The position numbers were made by a program, and so were the translations under genes. The notes beneath the pieces were generated by a model, which had not been told where the DNA came from, searched no databases, and was given only the letters and a program-made list of their open reading frames with translations. A stretch of DNA of 25,346 nt from a virus: positions 1 through 25,346 of the IMG/VR virus record IMGVR_UViG_3300042731_002647. One strand, given 5' to 3'. Within the stretch, counting starts at the first letter, position 1. Every line of letters begins with the position of its first letter. Positions 6,737-16,188 of the stretch are shown here, piece by piece.

Positions 6737-9451
6737 ATGGCAGTAAATAAAATTATGGCTTCAGAATTTGCTAAAGCTGCTAAAAAGACAAAGACTCCGA
6801 CAGCCATGGCTAACATAGAAAAGACTATGGCAGAGATAACTAAAGCTGGAGAAGGTGCGGCTAAAGGTGCAGGAAGAGGAGGACTAATTACTGCAAAAGA
6901 AGCTGAATCTATAGCTAAAGGGAAAAAAGAAACAAGAGCTTTAGCTGGAGAGATGGGTAAGATAGCAAGAGAATCTAGAGCTTTCTTATCTAAGGTTGGT
7001 CTTGTAATGAAGTCTGTAGCTCTTAGTGCAGCTCATGCAACACAAGCAGTAGCTAAATCTTCAGCAGAAGCTGTATCTCAATATACAAACGCAATTAAAG
7101 AAGATATCAATATAAATAAAAGAAATTTTGTTGCTATGATGCTTGGGAGATCTAGTCCAATAATAGGGTATTTTGCGGCTAAAGTTTTTGAAACTGATAT
7201 ATTCAAGAGATTTACATCAGCAGCTAAAGAAAAAGTAGGAGCTGCTTTTAGAAAGATTGGTGGATTCTTAAGAGGAAGAAAAGCTGGAGCAGGTGGAATT
7301 GGTGGAGCAGAAGATATGGCTATGATCGAAGCAGCTTCAATGTCTGCTGTAGGTCCACCGAGATTAAAAAGACACAGTCCTGGTGTCTTGGAGATACCAT
7401 TAGAAAAGAAAGCTCCTGCTGGACTCGAAGAGACAGTAACTGAAGAAAGAGGAAGAATGTCTATCCGTGCTACTTCAGTAACAGTTAGAGGCGAAAGAGT
7501 AACTTTAGTTGGAGCTTTAGAAAAGTCAGTACAACAAGAACAAACTAAAATCTTTGAAAAATTCTCAAAACAATTTGGGCAATTTAGTGAAAAACAAGAA
7601 CAGCAATGGTCTATGTTTGCTTGGAGTATCACAGGTGGAGCTCCAAAGAAAGGCTCTAGTTTCTTAAAAGATTTTAGAACTTATTTCTCAAGAATGATAT
7701 TCCCTTCATTTATGTCAGTACAAGACCAAATGCTAGAAAATACAATAGCTATGCGAAATGCTATAGCTGGTCCTAGAAAGAAAGTAAGTACTCCAAGGGC
7801 CCTATGGGAATCTTTAATGTTTGTCTTTAAACGTACTGCCTTCTATAGATATGGAAAGATGGTTTTCACAAGTATTTGGAACGTTCTTCTTAAACCTTTA
7901 ACTAAATTAGTAAAATGGACTGGTAAAGCTGTATGGGCTCCTTTTAGTTGGTTCTTTTTCAAAAGGTTCAAAAAGTTTGGACCAGAAAATTATAAACTTC
8001 CAAAATTGAGAAAAGGAGCAACAGCTGCTCAACATCAAGTTCAAATGCTTGGAGCTCTTTATCAGGGAACTATGTACAAATTTGATGAAGTAATCCATTA
8101 TCTAAAACTCATGGGAACTGCAATGGGTGCTGAAATGAAACCATTTGCAAGACCAGGATTTACTCTATATAGAAGAGTTTTAGGCCCTCTTATTAATAAA
8201 CTTGGTGTAAAATTAATAGGTCCAATAGCAGCCAAATCTGTTACAGAAGTTTCTAAAATGGCAGGAAAAGGAATCCTTAAAGGAGTAGGTAAAGGATTTA
8301 AGGGTGCTTGGAGTTGGTTAATGGGACCAGGAGTTCCAGGACCAGGTGAACAATTAGGACTTCCTGGAATGAGAAAACGTGGTGCTCTAAAAAGAGGACT
8401 TGGTGCGGCTGCAGGATTTATAAGTGGAATTGTTGCTAAAATAAAAAGTAAAGATATAAAACCAAGATCTATAGAAGAAGCTGTAGTATTATATTCTGGA
8501 AAAACTGCTAGTGCTGTAACAGGACTTCTTGGTCATTTTAAAGAAAAAGCCCGTAAAGAAAGAATTGAAAAATTAAGAGAAAAAGGAAAAGGTTTATTTA
8601 AGAAAATTCTTGGTTGGATAACAACTGCTTTTGGTATGCTTAAAACATTTATTTCAAATACTATCGGAACTATCGTACCAAAACTTATAGGTGGATTATC
8701 TAGTGTCTTAACTAATCCAGGAGTTCTAAAAGCTCTTGGCAGTGCTGGTGCTGTTATTGGTGCTGGAGTTGTCGGGTATCAAGTAGGTAAATATCTAAAT
8801 ACTTGGTTAAATAAAGCAGTAAAGAAATTCACAGGAGAAAATACTCTTGGTGAATGGGCAGCTTCTCAATTCCAAAAACATCCAATAGCTAAAAGAATAT
8901 GGCTTGGGATGGCTACAGGTGGACTAAGTGAACTTTATGGTTGGTTTAAAAGAAGAGCAGAAAGAAATAGAGTAGCTACTGTAAGACAAAAATATTATCA
9001 AGCTAAGATGAGTGCTTCAGCATATAGTCTAATGGGCGACCTAAGTAAGATGGGTATAGAAGAGATGGCCCAGAAATTTGTAACTCTACGTGAAGAAGGA
9101 TCAATAACCAAGAAAGGCGGAAAATGGGTAACTTTAGACGAAGCCGCTAAAATCGCTCTAACAGAAAAACCACCTACACATATAGGTAAAGAAATGACGG
9201 CTAGAATTGCAACTGGATATGATAGAATGAGAGAGGCAGATTTGAAAAAAATATGGGAAGAGTACGCAGGTAAAACTGGAGAAACATGGGAAGACTTTAA
9301 GAAAAGATTTGGTCCAATGATAGCTCAATCAACACAATCAGTTATTCAAAATACTCAGAATATAAGTAATTTTATACAACAGCAAGGTGGACGTGCTGTA
9401 GAAACATTTGATCGTAATCTTGATCAGTTAATTTCAAACGAAGCACAATAA
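6737..9451 (+). CDS. probable tail tape measure protein
   Basis: The longest protein in the window (904 residues), rich in Ala, Lys and Gly with long amphipathic helices, as expected for a tape measure protein that sets tail length and is expelled at infection. The N-terminal about 130 residues are Ala/Lys-rich helix (KAAKKTKT, EAESIAKGKKE). Hydrophobic stretches occur at about 365-410 (Trp/Phe-rich, WAPFSWFFFKRF) and 620-690 (ITTAFGMLKTFISN, GAVIGAGVVGYQVG), of the membrane-inserting kind common in these proteins. No lysozyme or peptidase domain is seen. The C-terminus is Gln/Asn-rich. A gp48/54-like junction gene follows directly, matching the T4 order 29-48-54. Strong AAAGGAGA binding site. 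Another large internal virion protein is the alternative. Confidence 0.65.
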   Translation: MAVNKIMASEFAKAAKKTKTPTAMANIEKTMAEITKAGEGAAKGAGRGGLITAKEAESIAKGKKETRALAGEMGKIARESRAFLSKVGLVMKSVALSAAHATQAVAKSSAEAVSQYTNAIKEDININKRNFVAMMLGRSSPIIGYFAAKVFETDIFKRFTSAAKEKVGAAFRKIGGFLRGRKAGAGGIGGAEDMAMIEAASMSAVGPPRLKRHSPGVLEIPLEKKAPAGLEETVTEERGRMSIRATSVTVRGERVTLVGALEKSVQQEQTKIFEKFSKQFGQFSEKQEQQWSMFAWSITGGAPKKGSSFLKDFRTYFSRMIFPSFMSVQDQMLENTIAMRNAIAGPRKKVSTPRALWESLMFVFKRTAFYRYGKMVFTSIWNVLLKPLTKLVKWTGKAVWAPFSWFFFKRFKKFGPENYKLPKLRKGATAAQHQVQMLGALYQGTMYKFDEVIHYLKLMGTAMGAEMKPFARPGFTLYRRVLGPLINKLGVKLIGPIAAKSVTEVSKMAGKGILKGVGKGFKGAWSWLMGPGVPGPGEQLGLPGMRKRGALKRGLGAAAGFISGIVAKIKSKDIKPRSIEEAVVLYSGKTASAVTGLLGHFKEKARKERIEKLREKGKGLFKKILGWITTAFGMLKTFISNTIGTIVPKLIGGLSSVLTNPGVLKALGSAGAVIGAGVVGYQVGKYLNTWLNKAVKKFTGENTLGEWAASQFQKHPIAKRIWLGMATGGLSELYGWFKRRAERNRVATVRQKYYQAKMSASAYSLMGDLSKMGIEEMAQKFVTLREEGSITKKGGKWVTLDEAAKIALTEKPPTHIGKEMTARIATGYDRMREADLKKIWEEYAGKTGETWEDFKKRFGPMIAQSTQSVIQNTQNISNFIQQQGGRAVETFDRNLDQLISNEAQ

Positions 9452-9462
9452 GGAGATAAAAA

Positions 9463-10686
9463 ATGTCATCAGTAGAAAAAAATAATGTTAAAAATTTAGA
9501 CTTTATTGGGCTTCCTCCTGATGCAGATAATGAATATGGTAGAGCTCAAAGATTTGACTTTCTTCCTAAAGTAGAGATAACACCAGCACTACCAAATCTA
9601 AAAGCTGGTCTTCATGGTTTTACTTTAAGAGATGCAAAAACACAGTTTAGTAATGACTTTAATGACATAGCTAGAAGAGCACTAACTTATATAAGAACAG
9701 CATCTACTCCACTTCAAGTATATTATCTAGCCGAATCTTTTCCGTCTGAAACCTTTCAGTCGGAGTATGGAGAATCTTTCCTAGAAAAATTTGCTGACGT
9801 TGCTAGTGGAGGGTTGTCTGAAATAGCTTTTATGATGGGAGCTCCGGATATAAGTACAGCAACAAAAGCTATAGAAGCAGCAGCTGGAGCTACAGGATCT
9901 GATATTTTAGGAGCAATAGGTGCAGGAATAGGTACAGCAAGAAAGAAAACAACAGAAACTATAGATAGACTAATTAGAGCAGGTGGAGCTGCTGCAACTT
10001 TAGGTCGAAGTCTTCAATTTGCTAGTAAAATGGTTATGGGTGGAAGAGTCGATCTTCCTCAAGTATGGAAGAATAGTTCATATGGTATATCATATGCAAT
10101 TACGGTAAGATTGTATAATCCTAACCCAGGAAGTCTCTTTGCTACTGAAACATATATATTAGCTCCCTTAATAGCTCTCTTATTACTTGTACTTCCAAGG
10201 TCAAAAAGGTTAGGCGGGAAAATTGGAGAAGCAACAAAAGGAATTTTTCATTTTCCATATTTATGTAAATTAAATTCTCCTGGTATCTTTAATCTTCCTT
10301 CTGGATATGTTTCAAGTATAAATATTATTAAAGGTGGAGACCAAGGACTTTATGCGCATAACCAACATTTAGGTATGTGCGACGTAAGAATTGAGTTTGG
10401 TAACTTATACGGAACAATGGTTCAAGGACTTGGTAATGATAGAGATGTTCCAACTCTAACTAACTATATAATGGGATTACAAGACTTAAAAGTTCTCAAG
10501 GGAGAGAAAACAACTATAAGTACGTTAACTCCAGGAAGAAGAACTTTTACTACAAAACAAGAACAAACTCCAGCTGAAATGACAGACCCTGCTCCGGATA
10601 GAACTAGTAGTTCAGCAAGACAAAAATCAAACGGTATAACAGTAAGAGAGTTATTCCAAGAAATAAAAGATAAATTAATAGGTTAA
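9463..10686 (+). CDS. tail tube-baseplate junction protein, gp48/gp54-like
   Basis: A 407-residue protein likely to cap the baseplate hub and start tube polymerisation. The core (GGRVDLPQVWKNSSYGISY) followed by RLYNPNPGS and the hydrophobic run TYILAPLIALLLLVLP (about 228-246) is the characteristic middle of the T4 gp48/gp54 family: '..P.iW..SsY...y', then a hydrophobic 'PL.ALL.l..P'. The C-terminal half (FPYLCKLNSPGIF, GMCDVRIEFGNLYG) is compatible with the tube-like barrel of these proteins. An Ala/Gly-rich segment at about 130-175 (GAIGAGIGTA) is unusual and may be flexible. AAGGAG binding site 11 bases upstream. It follows the tape measure gene as in T4. The stop overlaps that of the convergent - strand gene. 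Confidence 0.6.
   Translation: MSSVEKNNVKNLDFIGLPPDADNEYGRAQRFDFLPKVEITPALPNLKAGLHGFTLRDAKTQFSNDFNDIARRALTYIRTASTPLQVYYLAESFPSETFQSEYGESFLEKFADVASGGLSEIAFMMGAPDISTATKAIEAAAGATGSDILGAIGAGIGTARKKTTETIDRLIRAGGAAATLGRSLQFASKMVMGGRVDLPQVWKNSSYGISYAITVRLYNPNPGSLFATETYILAPLIALLLLVLPRSKRLGGKIGEATKGIFHFPYLCKLNSPGIFNLPSGYVSSINIIKGGDQGLYAHNQHLGMCDVRIEFGNLYGTMVQGLGNDRDVPTLTNYIMGLQDLKVLKGEKTTISTLTPGRRTFTTKQEQTPAEMTDPAPDRTSSSARQKSNGITVRELFQEIKDKLIG
10683..10686. other. overlapping convergent stop codons in a TTAA palindrome
   Basis: The + strand gene ends in TAA at 10684-10686 and the - strand gene ends in TAA read from 10685 to 10683. Both stops share the palindrome TTAA. No hairpin with a T tract is present on either side, so convergent transcripts must overlap. 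Confidence 0.9.
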
Positions 10687-11789
10687 CAAACTTTATTACG
10701 TAGCACCATAGTTACATATAATGCTATAAATAAATTTGTCATGAATTTGGATTGGAAACTAAGCTTTCTATACGTATCATAAAAATTAAATTCTTTAACC
10801 AATTCTTCTGTAAGTAAGATCACTTGTTGTTTAAAATAAATAGGTTTCTTACTTCTTTTCACAGACATTAAAAGTCTTACGTATTTAAAATACTCAGTTC
10901 TACAAAGGTCAGAAATCTTTGAGAGATCCTTTATAAATAAAGTTAATATGGTAGTTATTCTTTCCGAGAATTTTACATTAGTAATAGCCTTAGCAAGCTT
11001 AGAAGCAGTACTAATACTTATCTTTGTAATAGCTTTTGATTCAGCTAAAGCTTTCTTATCAATCTGCTTGTAGACGGTTATATCGCTTACAACATCATCT
11101 ATTAATTTCTTTCCTTTTTCTAGGGCTATTTTCCCAAATGGTTCTTCTTCTTCAGACGGAGTTTTAAATCCACCTTTTTCTTTAGATATGTGATAATAAG
11201 ATTTTGCAAAAGATTTAACACTCTGAGATATTCTATGTCTAGCTTGTTGAATTAAAGCAATCAAAGAATCTACACTCCAATCTTGTATAGACCTTCTATA
11301 TTTTTTCATTATTTCTCTAGATAAATACATTAAAGAATTTCCTATAGTTTTCTCTCTCTTAAAAAGATGAGTTTTAGGAATTCTTTCTAAAGCTGCAAGA
11401 AATACATTAGAATTACAATATCTAATATTAATTGTCATTGTACTTGTATAGAATTTTAGATGTAAAAATATTAAAGCAGTTTGAGCAGTAACAGCATCTC
11501 TCTGAGTTAAAAAGAAATGTGTTATAATTAATATAAGATTAGTATACAGATCGTTGACTAGTAAGAAGTGCCTTGCTTTAGTGGGGAAATAAGTATCTTT
11601 AACGAAGGTTTTTAGTTCTTTTTCTGAGATTTTGCAAAGATCTAATAGTTCATAGTAATATCTATGCACTTTAGGATAATAACAGGCTTCGCTTAGATTT
11701 CCTAATTCGTTTGTGACAGCCCTAATCAAAAATCTTTTAAGAGCATTTTTATTTGGAAGAATTTTATTAGTTATCTCAGTGATAGTCAT
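10683..11789 (-). CDS. unrecognised helical protein, last gene of the tail operon
   Basis: A 368-residue, mostly alpha-helical, basic protein. It has a hydrophobic segment NLILIITHFFL near residue 84, Ser/Lys-rich helices at about 180-290 (KSFAKSYYHISKEK, SKAITKISISTASKLAKAI) and a hydrophobic end (NLFIALYVTMVLRNKVC). No motif I can name. Its ATG overlaps the stop of the gp6-like wedge gene (ATGA, 11786-11789), so the two are translationally coupled and probably work in the same structure. Being last in a baseplate operon suggests a wedge component or an assembly factor. Its stop codon overlaps that of the opposite gene. Confidence 0.75.
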   Translation of the reverse strand: MTITEITNKILPNKNALKRFLIRAVTNELGNLSEACYYPKVHRYYYELLDLCKISEKELKTFVKDTYFPTKARHFLLVNDLYTNLILIITHFFLTQRDAVTAQTALIFLHLKFYTSTMTINIRYCNSNVFLAALERIPKTHLFKREKTIGNSLMYLSREIMKKYRRSIQDWSVDSLIALIQQARHRISQSVKSFAKSYYHISKEKGGFKTPSEEEEPFGKIALEKGKKLIDDVVSDITVYKQIDKKALAESKAITKISISTASKLAKAITNVKFSERITTILTLFIKDLSKISDLCRTEYFKYVRLLMSVKRSKKPIYFKQQVILLTEELVKEFNFYDTYRKLSFQSKFMTNLFIALYVTMVLRNKVC

Positions 11790-14293
11790 CCTACAGTACC
11801 CACTACAGTTATAGAAATAGTATCTTCAGTGAAGTAAACATATTCCGGGCCGTAGGCAAGTAGTTGTGCTTGTGTTAAATCGGTTGTCTCAAAATCAAAG
11901 AAAATATCAGACTTTGGGTGAGCTAGTCTACAATATGCAACACCGTCTACTCCCATTATGCTTTCTATAATTTCACTTCTATAAATATTTGCATGAGCTC
12001 CAAATCTACTAGTAAAATCTGATATTAGTTGAGTTTTTATAGCACTAGCTAATTCAGCAGATGTTCCGATATATGATCTATTCTTAAATATTTCTATAGT
12101 TATTTGAAGAGGAATTTCATATTCAGGAACAACCCAACCAAATTCTGAATACAAATATCTATCTGACTTATTAGTAACATATACAATGTCATTAGCAGAT
12201 GGAGTTATATAAAACCAAACTGGACCGACTGGATTAGAACACTCTGCTATTTCATTAGCGTGATCTCCTTCTAAAACAATGTACCTGTCTGCTAAACCTG
12301 GAACTCCAGGTAAGGTAGCCACAATATCTATTACAGGATCCTTTGTCGTATTATTATATTTCATATTTTGGAGAACTCCCGCAGTATTAGTAAATTTTAT
12401 ATTCGTAAAGTCAGTAAGCATCCTATAATTAGTCATCTCTAAATTTATAAGAGGTTGAATTACAGAAGACTCAAATTGTGTCTTCTCTGATGTTTCTAAA
12501 TCATCATACCAACTTTTCTTTACTACAGGAATATCATAGACAGTACAATCAGTACCATCAATTCCTATGTTACTCATCATAATAAAATCTAAATTTTGCC
12601 TGATAGTAACAGTAGCTAAATATTGAACAAATATATTTCCGCTCTTATAAAATTTTATATAGAATTGAATTGGAGCATCTGGTAAATCTGTATATGAAGT
12701 AAATTGATATGTAAATCTATTATTTGGAGCATCCAAAGTCATACTAAGGTTTTGACCTGTCTGTCTTGGAGTAAGAATTACTGTTATTCCAGATAAAGAC
12801 TCTTCTGTCTCATATACAGCATAAATATTAATAGCATCTCCTGATCTAGATGCTTGAAAAGAAGTACAAGCCAAGTCAGATGATAATGGAGATATATCAT
12901 AACTTTCTTGTATAGACGGAGCAACTTCAACACTATCTACAACATATTCATAATTAGCTATTTTATTAGGAAACCTCTCAATAGTTATATCAAATAGATT
13001 TCTGTATTGTATTAAGTCTTGTATAATAGTATCTCCAGCAGATATATTATTAACGCCTGGTCCAACTACAGTTGATGCGTTTCTAGAAGGAACAAGTTCG
13101 TTTTGAAAATTTACTTTAGTGTATAGTTGTATTTCATTTACTTTTAGATCACTTCTTTTTAGTACAGAAATAGAATCTTGAATTGGACTACTTGGGATGA
13201 CAACATCTACTTTAGTATAATCATCAGAAGTAACTAATCTCCCAAGAGTAGTAATATTATCAATAGCATTCGATCTAACTTCTTCTATATCTTCAGAGTT
13301 AGTTCCTCCCTCAGCTGGAGCAGTATTTGTAATCGTAGCATTTAATATTTTAGATGTTGGAGATCCATCATCTACTACAATTCTATCTATCTGTGTTATT
13401 GAACTAGCAATGACATTTCCATCTTCACCAAGAGTTTTATAACCTTCCACATCTATAGTCGCTCCTGCTCTTGGTTGTATTCCCATTAAACCATTTCCAA
13501 AATATAATCTATAACCAGAAGCAATAGTTTGGAGTACATATCCATAAGACTCTGAAGTCATTAAATAAATACTAGAGAATCTAGTGTATAGTTTTCTAGT
13601 TTCTCCAGGATTAGTAACATATACTTCAATATCTGTCAACTCTCCTTCTGTAAAAGGAATATCTAAAGAAACAAACTGATATGTTTGGAGATCAGATGGA
13701 ATTTGATATTGAAAACTATTTCCATATTCTGTTTTTCTTGGCTCTTTTTGTTCTAATGGAAGGACAAAATATAAAGAGTTAGTAGTAGTTGTATCTATAG
13801 TAAAGGGAAGACTATATTTCTTATTATCTTTAGTTACTTCAATTTGAGCAGAATTATTATTCCATATAGTAACACTTGTTGAATAATCAGGAATAAATAC
13901 TACTTGCCCAGAGTAAAATTTATGGTCTTCGGGTATGTTAAATTCTACATGTCCATCTGGATATTCAGAAGTAAATGTAAGTGGGACTGTAATAAGGACA
14001 TTAGCTACTGCAGGGTCAGCGCTAGCTATTCTTGCATTATATCCTAGAAATGCAGCCAGATTATAAATACTTTCAGGAAGTTGAGCCAATGTCATAAATT
14101 GTTCTTGATAAGCCGATGTACAATAGAACATTAAGTTAGAAGTTAACGTACCTAGAATATTAATTAGATAGCTTAAAAAAGAACCTCTTGTTAACTGGAC
14201 ATTATCTAACTCTAAATATTCCTGTAGGAAAGTAACAAGTTGATTCCTAATATTATCTCTAGATGAATAAATTTCGTTCGAAATATCTGACAT
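11786..14293 (-). CDS. baseplate wedge protein, gp6/Baseplate_J family
   Basis: An 835-residue wedge protein that forms the inner ring joining wedges in contractile baseplates. The N-terminus (SRDNIRNQLVTFL...YLELD, about 11-30, then LSYLINILGTLTSNLMFY and LPESIYNLAAFLGYNAR) is typical of gp6/gpJ proteins. The middle has YFGNGLMGIQPRAGATI (264-280) and the conserved AEGGTNSEDIEEVRSNAID... RLVTSDDY segment (about 325-365) of the Baseplate_J family. The C-terminal half is an extended set of beta domains ending in EIPLQITIEIF and the acidic tail. T4 gp6 is somewhat shorter, so extra domains are likely. The start has GGAG upstream. It lies downstream of gp25- and gp26-like genes, as expected for a baseplate block. 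Confidence 0.9.
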   Translation of the reverse strand: MSDISNEIYSSRDNIRNQLVTFLQEYLELDNVQLTRGSFLSYLINILGTLTSNLMFYCTSAYQEQFMTLAQLPESIYNLAAFLGYNARIASADPAVANVLITVPLTFTSEYPDGHVEFNIPEDHKFYSGQVVFIPDYSTSVTIWNNNSAQIEVTKDNKKYSLPFTIDTTTTNSLYFVLPLEQKEPRKTEYGNSFQYQIPSDLQTYQFVSLDIPFTEGELTDIEVYVTNPGETRKLYTRFSSIYLMTSESYGYVLQTIASGYRLYFGNGLMGIQPRAGATIDVEGYKTLGEDGNVIASSITQIDRIVVDDGSPTSKILNATITNTAPAEGGTNSEDIEEVRSNAIDNITTLGRLVTSDDYTKVDVVIPSSPIQDSISVLKRSDLKVNEIQLYTKVNFQNELVPSRNASTVVGPGVNNISAGDTIIQDLIQYRNLFDITIERFPNKIANYEYVVDSVEVAPSIQESYDISPLSSDLACTSFQASRSGDAINIYAVYETEESLSGITVILTPRQTGQNLSMTLDAPNNRFTYQFTSYTDLPDAPIQFYIKFYKSGNIFVQYLATVTIRQNLDFIMMSNIGIDGTDCTVYDIPVVKKSWYDDLETSEKTQFESSVIQPLINLEMTNYRMLTDFTNIKFTNTAGVLQNMKYNNTTKDPVIDIVATLPGVPGLADRYIVLEGDHANEIAECSNPVGPVWFYITPSANDIVYVTNKSDRYLYSEFGWVVPEYEIPLQITIEIFKNRSYIGTSAELASAIKTQLISDFTSRFGAHANIYRSEIIESIMGVDGVAYCRLAHPKSDIFFDFETTDLTQAQLLAYGPEYVYFTEDTISITVVGTVG

Positions 14294-14319
14294 ACCCTTT
14301 CTCCAAATCTAAAATATTG

Positions 14320-14976
14320 TTAGAGACTTCTAAGATCTTTTTGTAATTTATCTATTTTCTTATTTACAGATTTTTTACACTTATCAGGATTCTTAGATTT
14401 TGGACAAACTCCATTAAGACTACTTTTAAGAAAATTAATCTGTGATTTAATTGCTGTTTGTTTTCCTTTTTTAATACAAGCCTTTTTTGCATCTCCTGAA
14501 AGGTGTTTACATGCAGCGGGTGTGGCTTTCTTTTTCTTGATAAAGTCTTTGATAAGACTAGAAGTCATAAAAAGCAAAGTTGTTACAGCAGCACCAGGAG
14601 CAAGCAAATAAGCCATAACTTTTGTTCTTTGTTTTGGTGTCATATTTCTCCAAGCCCTAGATACTATCCATGATCCAAATTTTTCTTTTAATCTGGATTC
14701 TGTTATTATAAGTCCTGATTCTTTAGCATACTCACATATACTAGTAACTACTTTTCGGTTAGAAAACATATTATTTATTATAGCTTCTTCTTTTATTGGA
14801 GTACTTTCATGTTGAATATCTTCATCATCAAATTCATGTGTATCAACCTCTCTCAACATCTGTCCATAAACATCTTCTTGATCAGTATCACTTAAAGTAC
14901 TAAAATCATCAGCATCTTTTGTGTTTCTATTATTATAAAGTCTCTGAAGTGCATCATAATTACTGTCATCTTGCAT
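14320..14976 (-). CDS. Cys-hairpin virion-operon protein, member D
   Basis: A 218-residue protein. The N-terminal about 65 residues are very acidic (Asp/Glu-rich) and likely disordered. A hydrophobic helix at about 121-140 (MAYLLAPGAAVTTLLFMTS) is followed by a Lys-rich linker and a four-cysteine module: C156, C167, C191, C200 in the spacing C-x10-C-x23-C-x8-C, with LSGDAKK between the first pair and KNPDK between the second. The same module occurs in two other genes of this operon and in half form in a third. The product probably spans or inserts into a membrane, or packs as a helical hairpin in the virion. Function unknown. Start ATG 14976 has AAGGAG at 14987-14992 on the - strand, overlapping the upstream gene's end. 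Confidence 0.8.
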   Translation of the reverse strand: MQDDSNYDALQRLYNNRNTKDADDFSTLSDTDQEDVYGQMLREVDTHEFDDEDIQHESTPIKEEAIINNMFSNRKVVTSICEYAKESGLIITESRLKEKFGSWIVSRAWRNMTPKQRTKVMAYLLAPGAAVTTLLFMTSSLIKDFIKKKKATPAACKHLSGDAKKACIKKGKQTAIKSQINFLKSSLNGVCPKSKNPDKCKKSVNKKIDKLQKDLRSL

Positions 14977-14987
14977 TGTTATTCTCC

Positions 14988-15641
14988 TTAATGTTTGATA
15001 TAATATAGTCCACTGTTTTTGTCATAAAAATCTTTAAGTCTTTCACTTATTGTTTTTGCTTTAGTTGTTAATTTTGACAGAAAAGCAGCAGAAGCTAACG
15101 AATATATTCTTTTTGTATACTCATAGAAAGTAAGAACTTCGCTTACTTGATTTTCAACTTCTGTAGTTTTTGTTCCTTCATGTATTTCAATTCTTAACTT
15201 CCAAAAAGTAAAATCAGTATTTACAGACTTTTCAACACCAGTAACTTCAAAGACTGGATATACGTCATTAGTTGGTCTAAGAACATTTTGACTTAACTTA
15301 ATTAAATCATGAGCATATGGAGTAATTCCATAAGTAGAAGGTATAACTATAGTAGTAGTATTCTCTTTAATGTATCCTCTTTCTTCAGCAGAGAATGCTG
15401 TAGAAATTTCTTCTGGAAAGTATACTGGGAGGAGAAGTATCTTTTTCCATTTTATACCTGAGTAATCCCCTACTAAGTCGTAAGATCCACCTTTAAGTTT
15501 CTCATCTTCCCACACCGTATTCTCAGTATCAAGATTATAATACGTTACTAAATAAGCAACTGCGTCTCTAGAATAGAACTGATATACAAGTTCTAAATAC
15601 TCATTGATATAATCATATATCCTTAACCAATCAAATGCCAT
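14988..15641 (-). CDS. unrecognised virion-operon protein (mixed beta)
   Basis: A 217-residue protein. An N-terminal helix (FDWLRIYDYINEYLELVYQF) precedes a region of strands (KWKKILLLPVYFPEE, TTTIVIPSTYGITPYAHDLI, PVFEVTGVEK, FWKLRIEIHEGTKTTEVEN) and a C-terminal helix with KTKAKTISERLKDFY. The beta core followed by a helical tail resembles small neck or baseplate wedge proteins, and its place between a gp25-like and a gp6-like wedge gene favours the baseplate (a gp53-like role is conceivable). I do not recognise a family with confidence. The stop is TAA at 14990-14988. Confidence 0.75.
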   Translation of the reverse strand: MAFDWLRIYDYINEYLELVYQFYSRDAVAYLVTYYNLDTENTVWEDEKLKGGSYDLVGDYSGIKWKKILLLPVYFPEEISTAFSAEERGYIKENTTTIVIPSTYGITPYAHDLIKLSQNVLRPTNDVYPVFEVTGVEKSVNTDFTFWKLRIEIHEGTKTTEVENQVSEVLTFYEYTKRIYSLASAAFLSKLTTKAKTISERLKDFYDKNSGLYYIKH

Positions 15642-15650
15642 TAGAATACC

Positions 15651-16187
15651 TTAATGTTTTAAAGTTTTTAACTCTTTTGCCGACATAGACATAAATGCCT
15701 TAAATTTACTTTTTACGTTCATAGCTTTCATTCCAGCTAAAACATCATCTAATTCTTCTTCACTAAAGAACTCAGGAAGATCTCCTTTTACTGAAAAATA
15801 CATATGTTTCTTCTTAGAAAGTTCTTCTTGTTTCTCTATTGTTATAGGTGTTCTTATATATTTTCCTTTAGTAGTTGGAGTTACTGTTATAGAATTACCT
15901 ACGTATTTTACTTTAGCAGGAACTTCGTCTATTAATGTAAAGTGTTCTTTATATGTAGAAGCCATAGAATCTAAAAATGTAGGAATTTCAGATTCACTTA
16001 TACTTCCAGCTAGAACTCCCAAATTTTGAGTCTTCCCAGTTTTTGGATCTTCATATGTTCCTAAGTAAATTATAAATAAATACACAGAAGATTTAGTTGG
16101 AAGAAGAATTCCAACTTCAGCTCTCTCAAATTTTTTACGAAAGAGTCCTTTATAAATCTTAACAGCAAAAAGATAAATATTTTTCAT
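15651..16187 (-). CDS. unrecognised virion-operon protein
   Basis: A 178-residue protein with a basic N-terminus (MKNIYLFAVKIYKGLFRKKF), a beta-rich middle (EVGILLPTKSSVYLFIIYLG, VKYVGNSITVTPT) and a helical, Lys-rich C-terminus (FSEEELDDVLAGMKAMNVKS). No known motif. It starts one base after the preceding stop (TAAGATG arrangement), so it is co-translated with Cys-hairpin member C. Could be a baseplate component or assembly factor; nothing in the sequence decides. Confidence 0.75.
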   Translation of the reverse strand: MKNIYLFAVKIYKGLFRKKFERAEVGILLPTKSSVYLFIIYLGTYEDPKTGKTQNLGVLAGSISESEIPTFLDSMASTYKEHFTLIDEVPAKVKYVGNSITVTPTTKGKYIRTPITIEKQEELSKKKHMYFSVKGDLPEFFSEEELDDVLAGMKAMNVKSKFKAFMSMSAKELKTLKH

Positions 16188-16188
16188 C

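Noticed and set aside
7078-7632. 184-codon frame on the - strand inside the tape measure gene
   Set aside because: Shadow of the + strand gene: no binding site, Ser/Cys/Pro-rich composition expected from reversed Ala/Lys/Glu codons, and it opposes the operon.
14988-15641. Firm gp53 assignment
   Set aside because: Position and beta/helix layout fit a wedge protein, but no LysM-like or other diagnostic motif can be seen.
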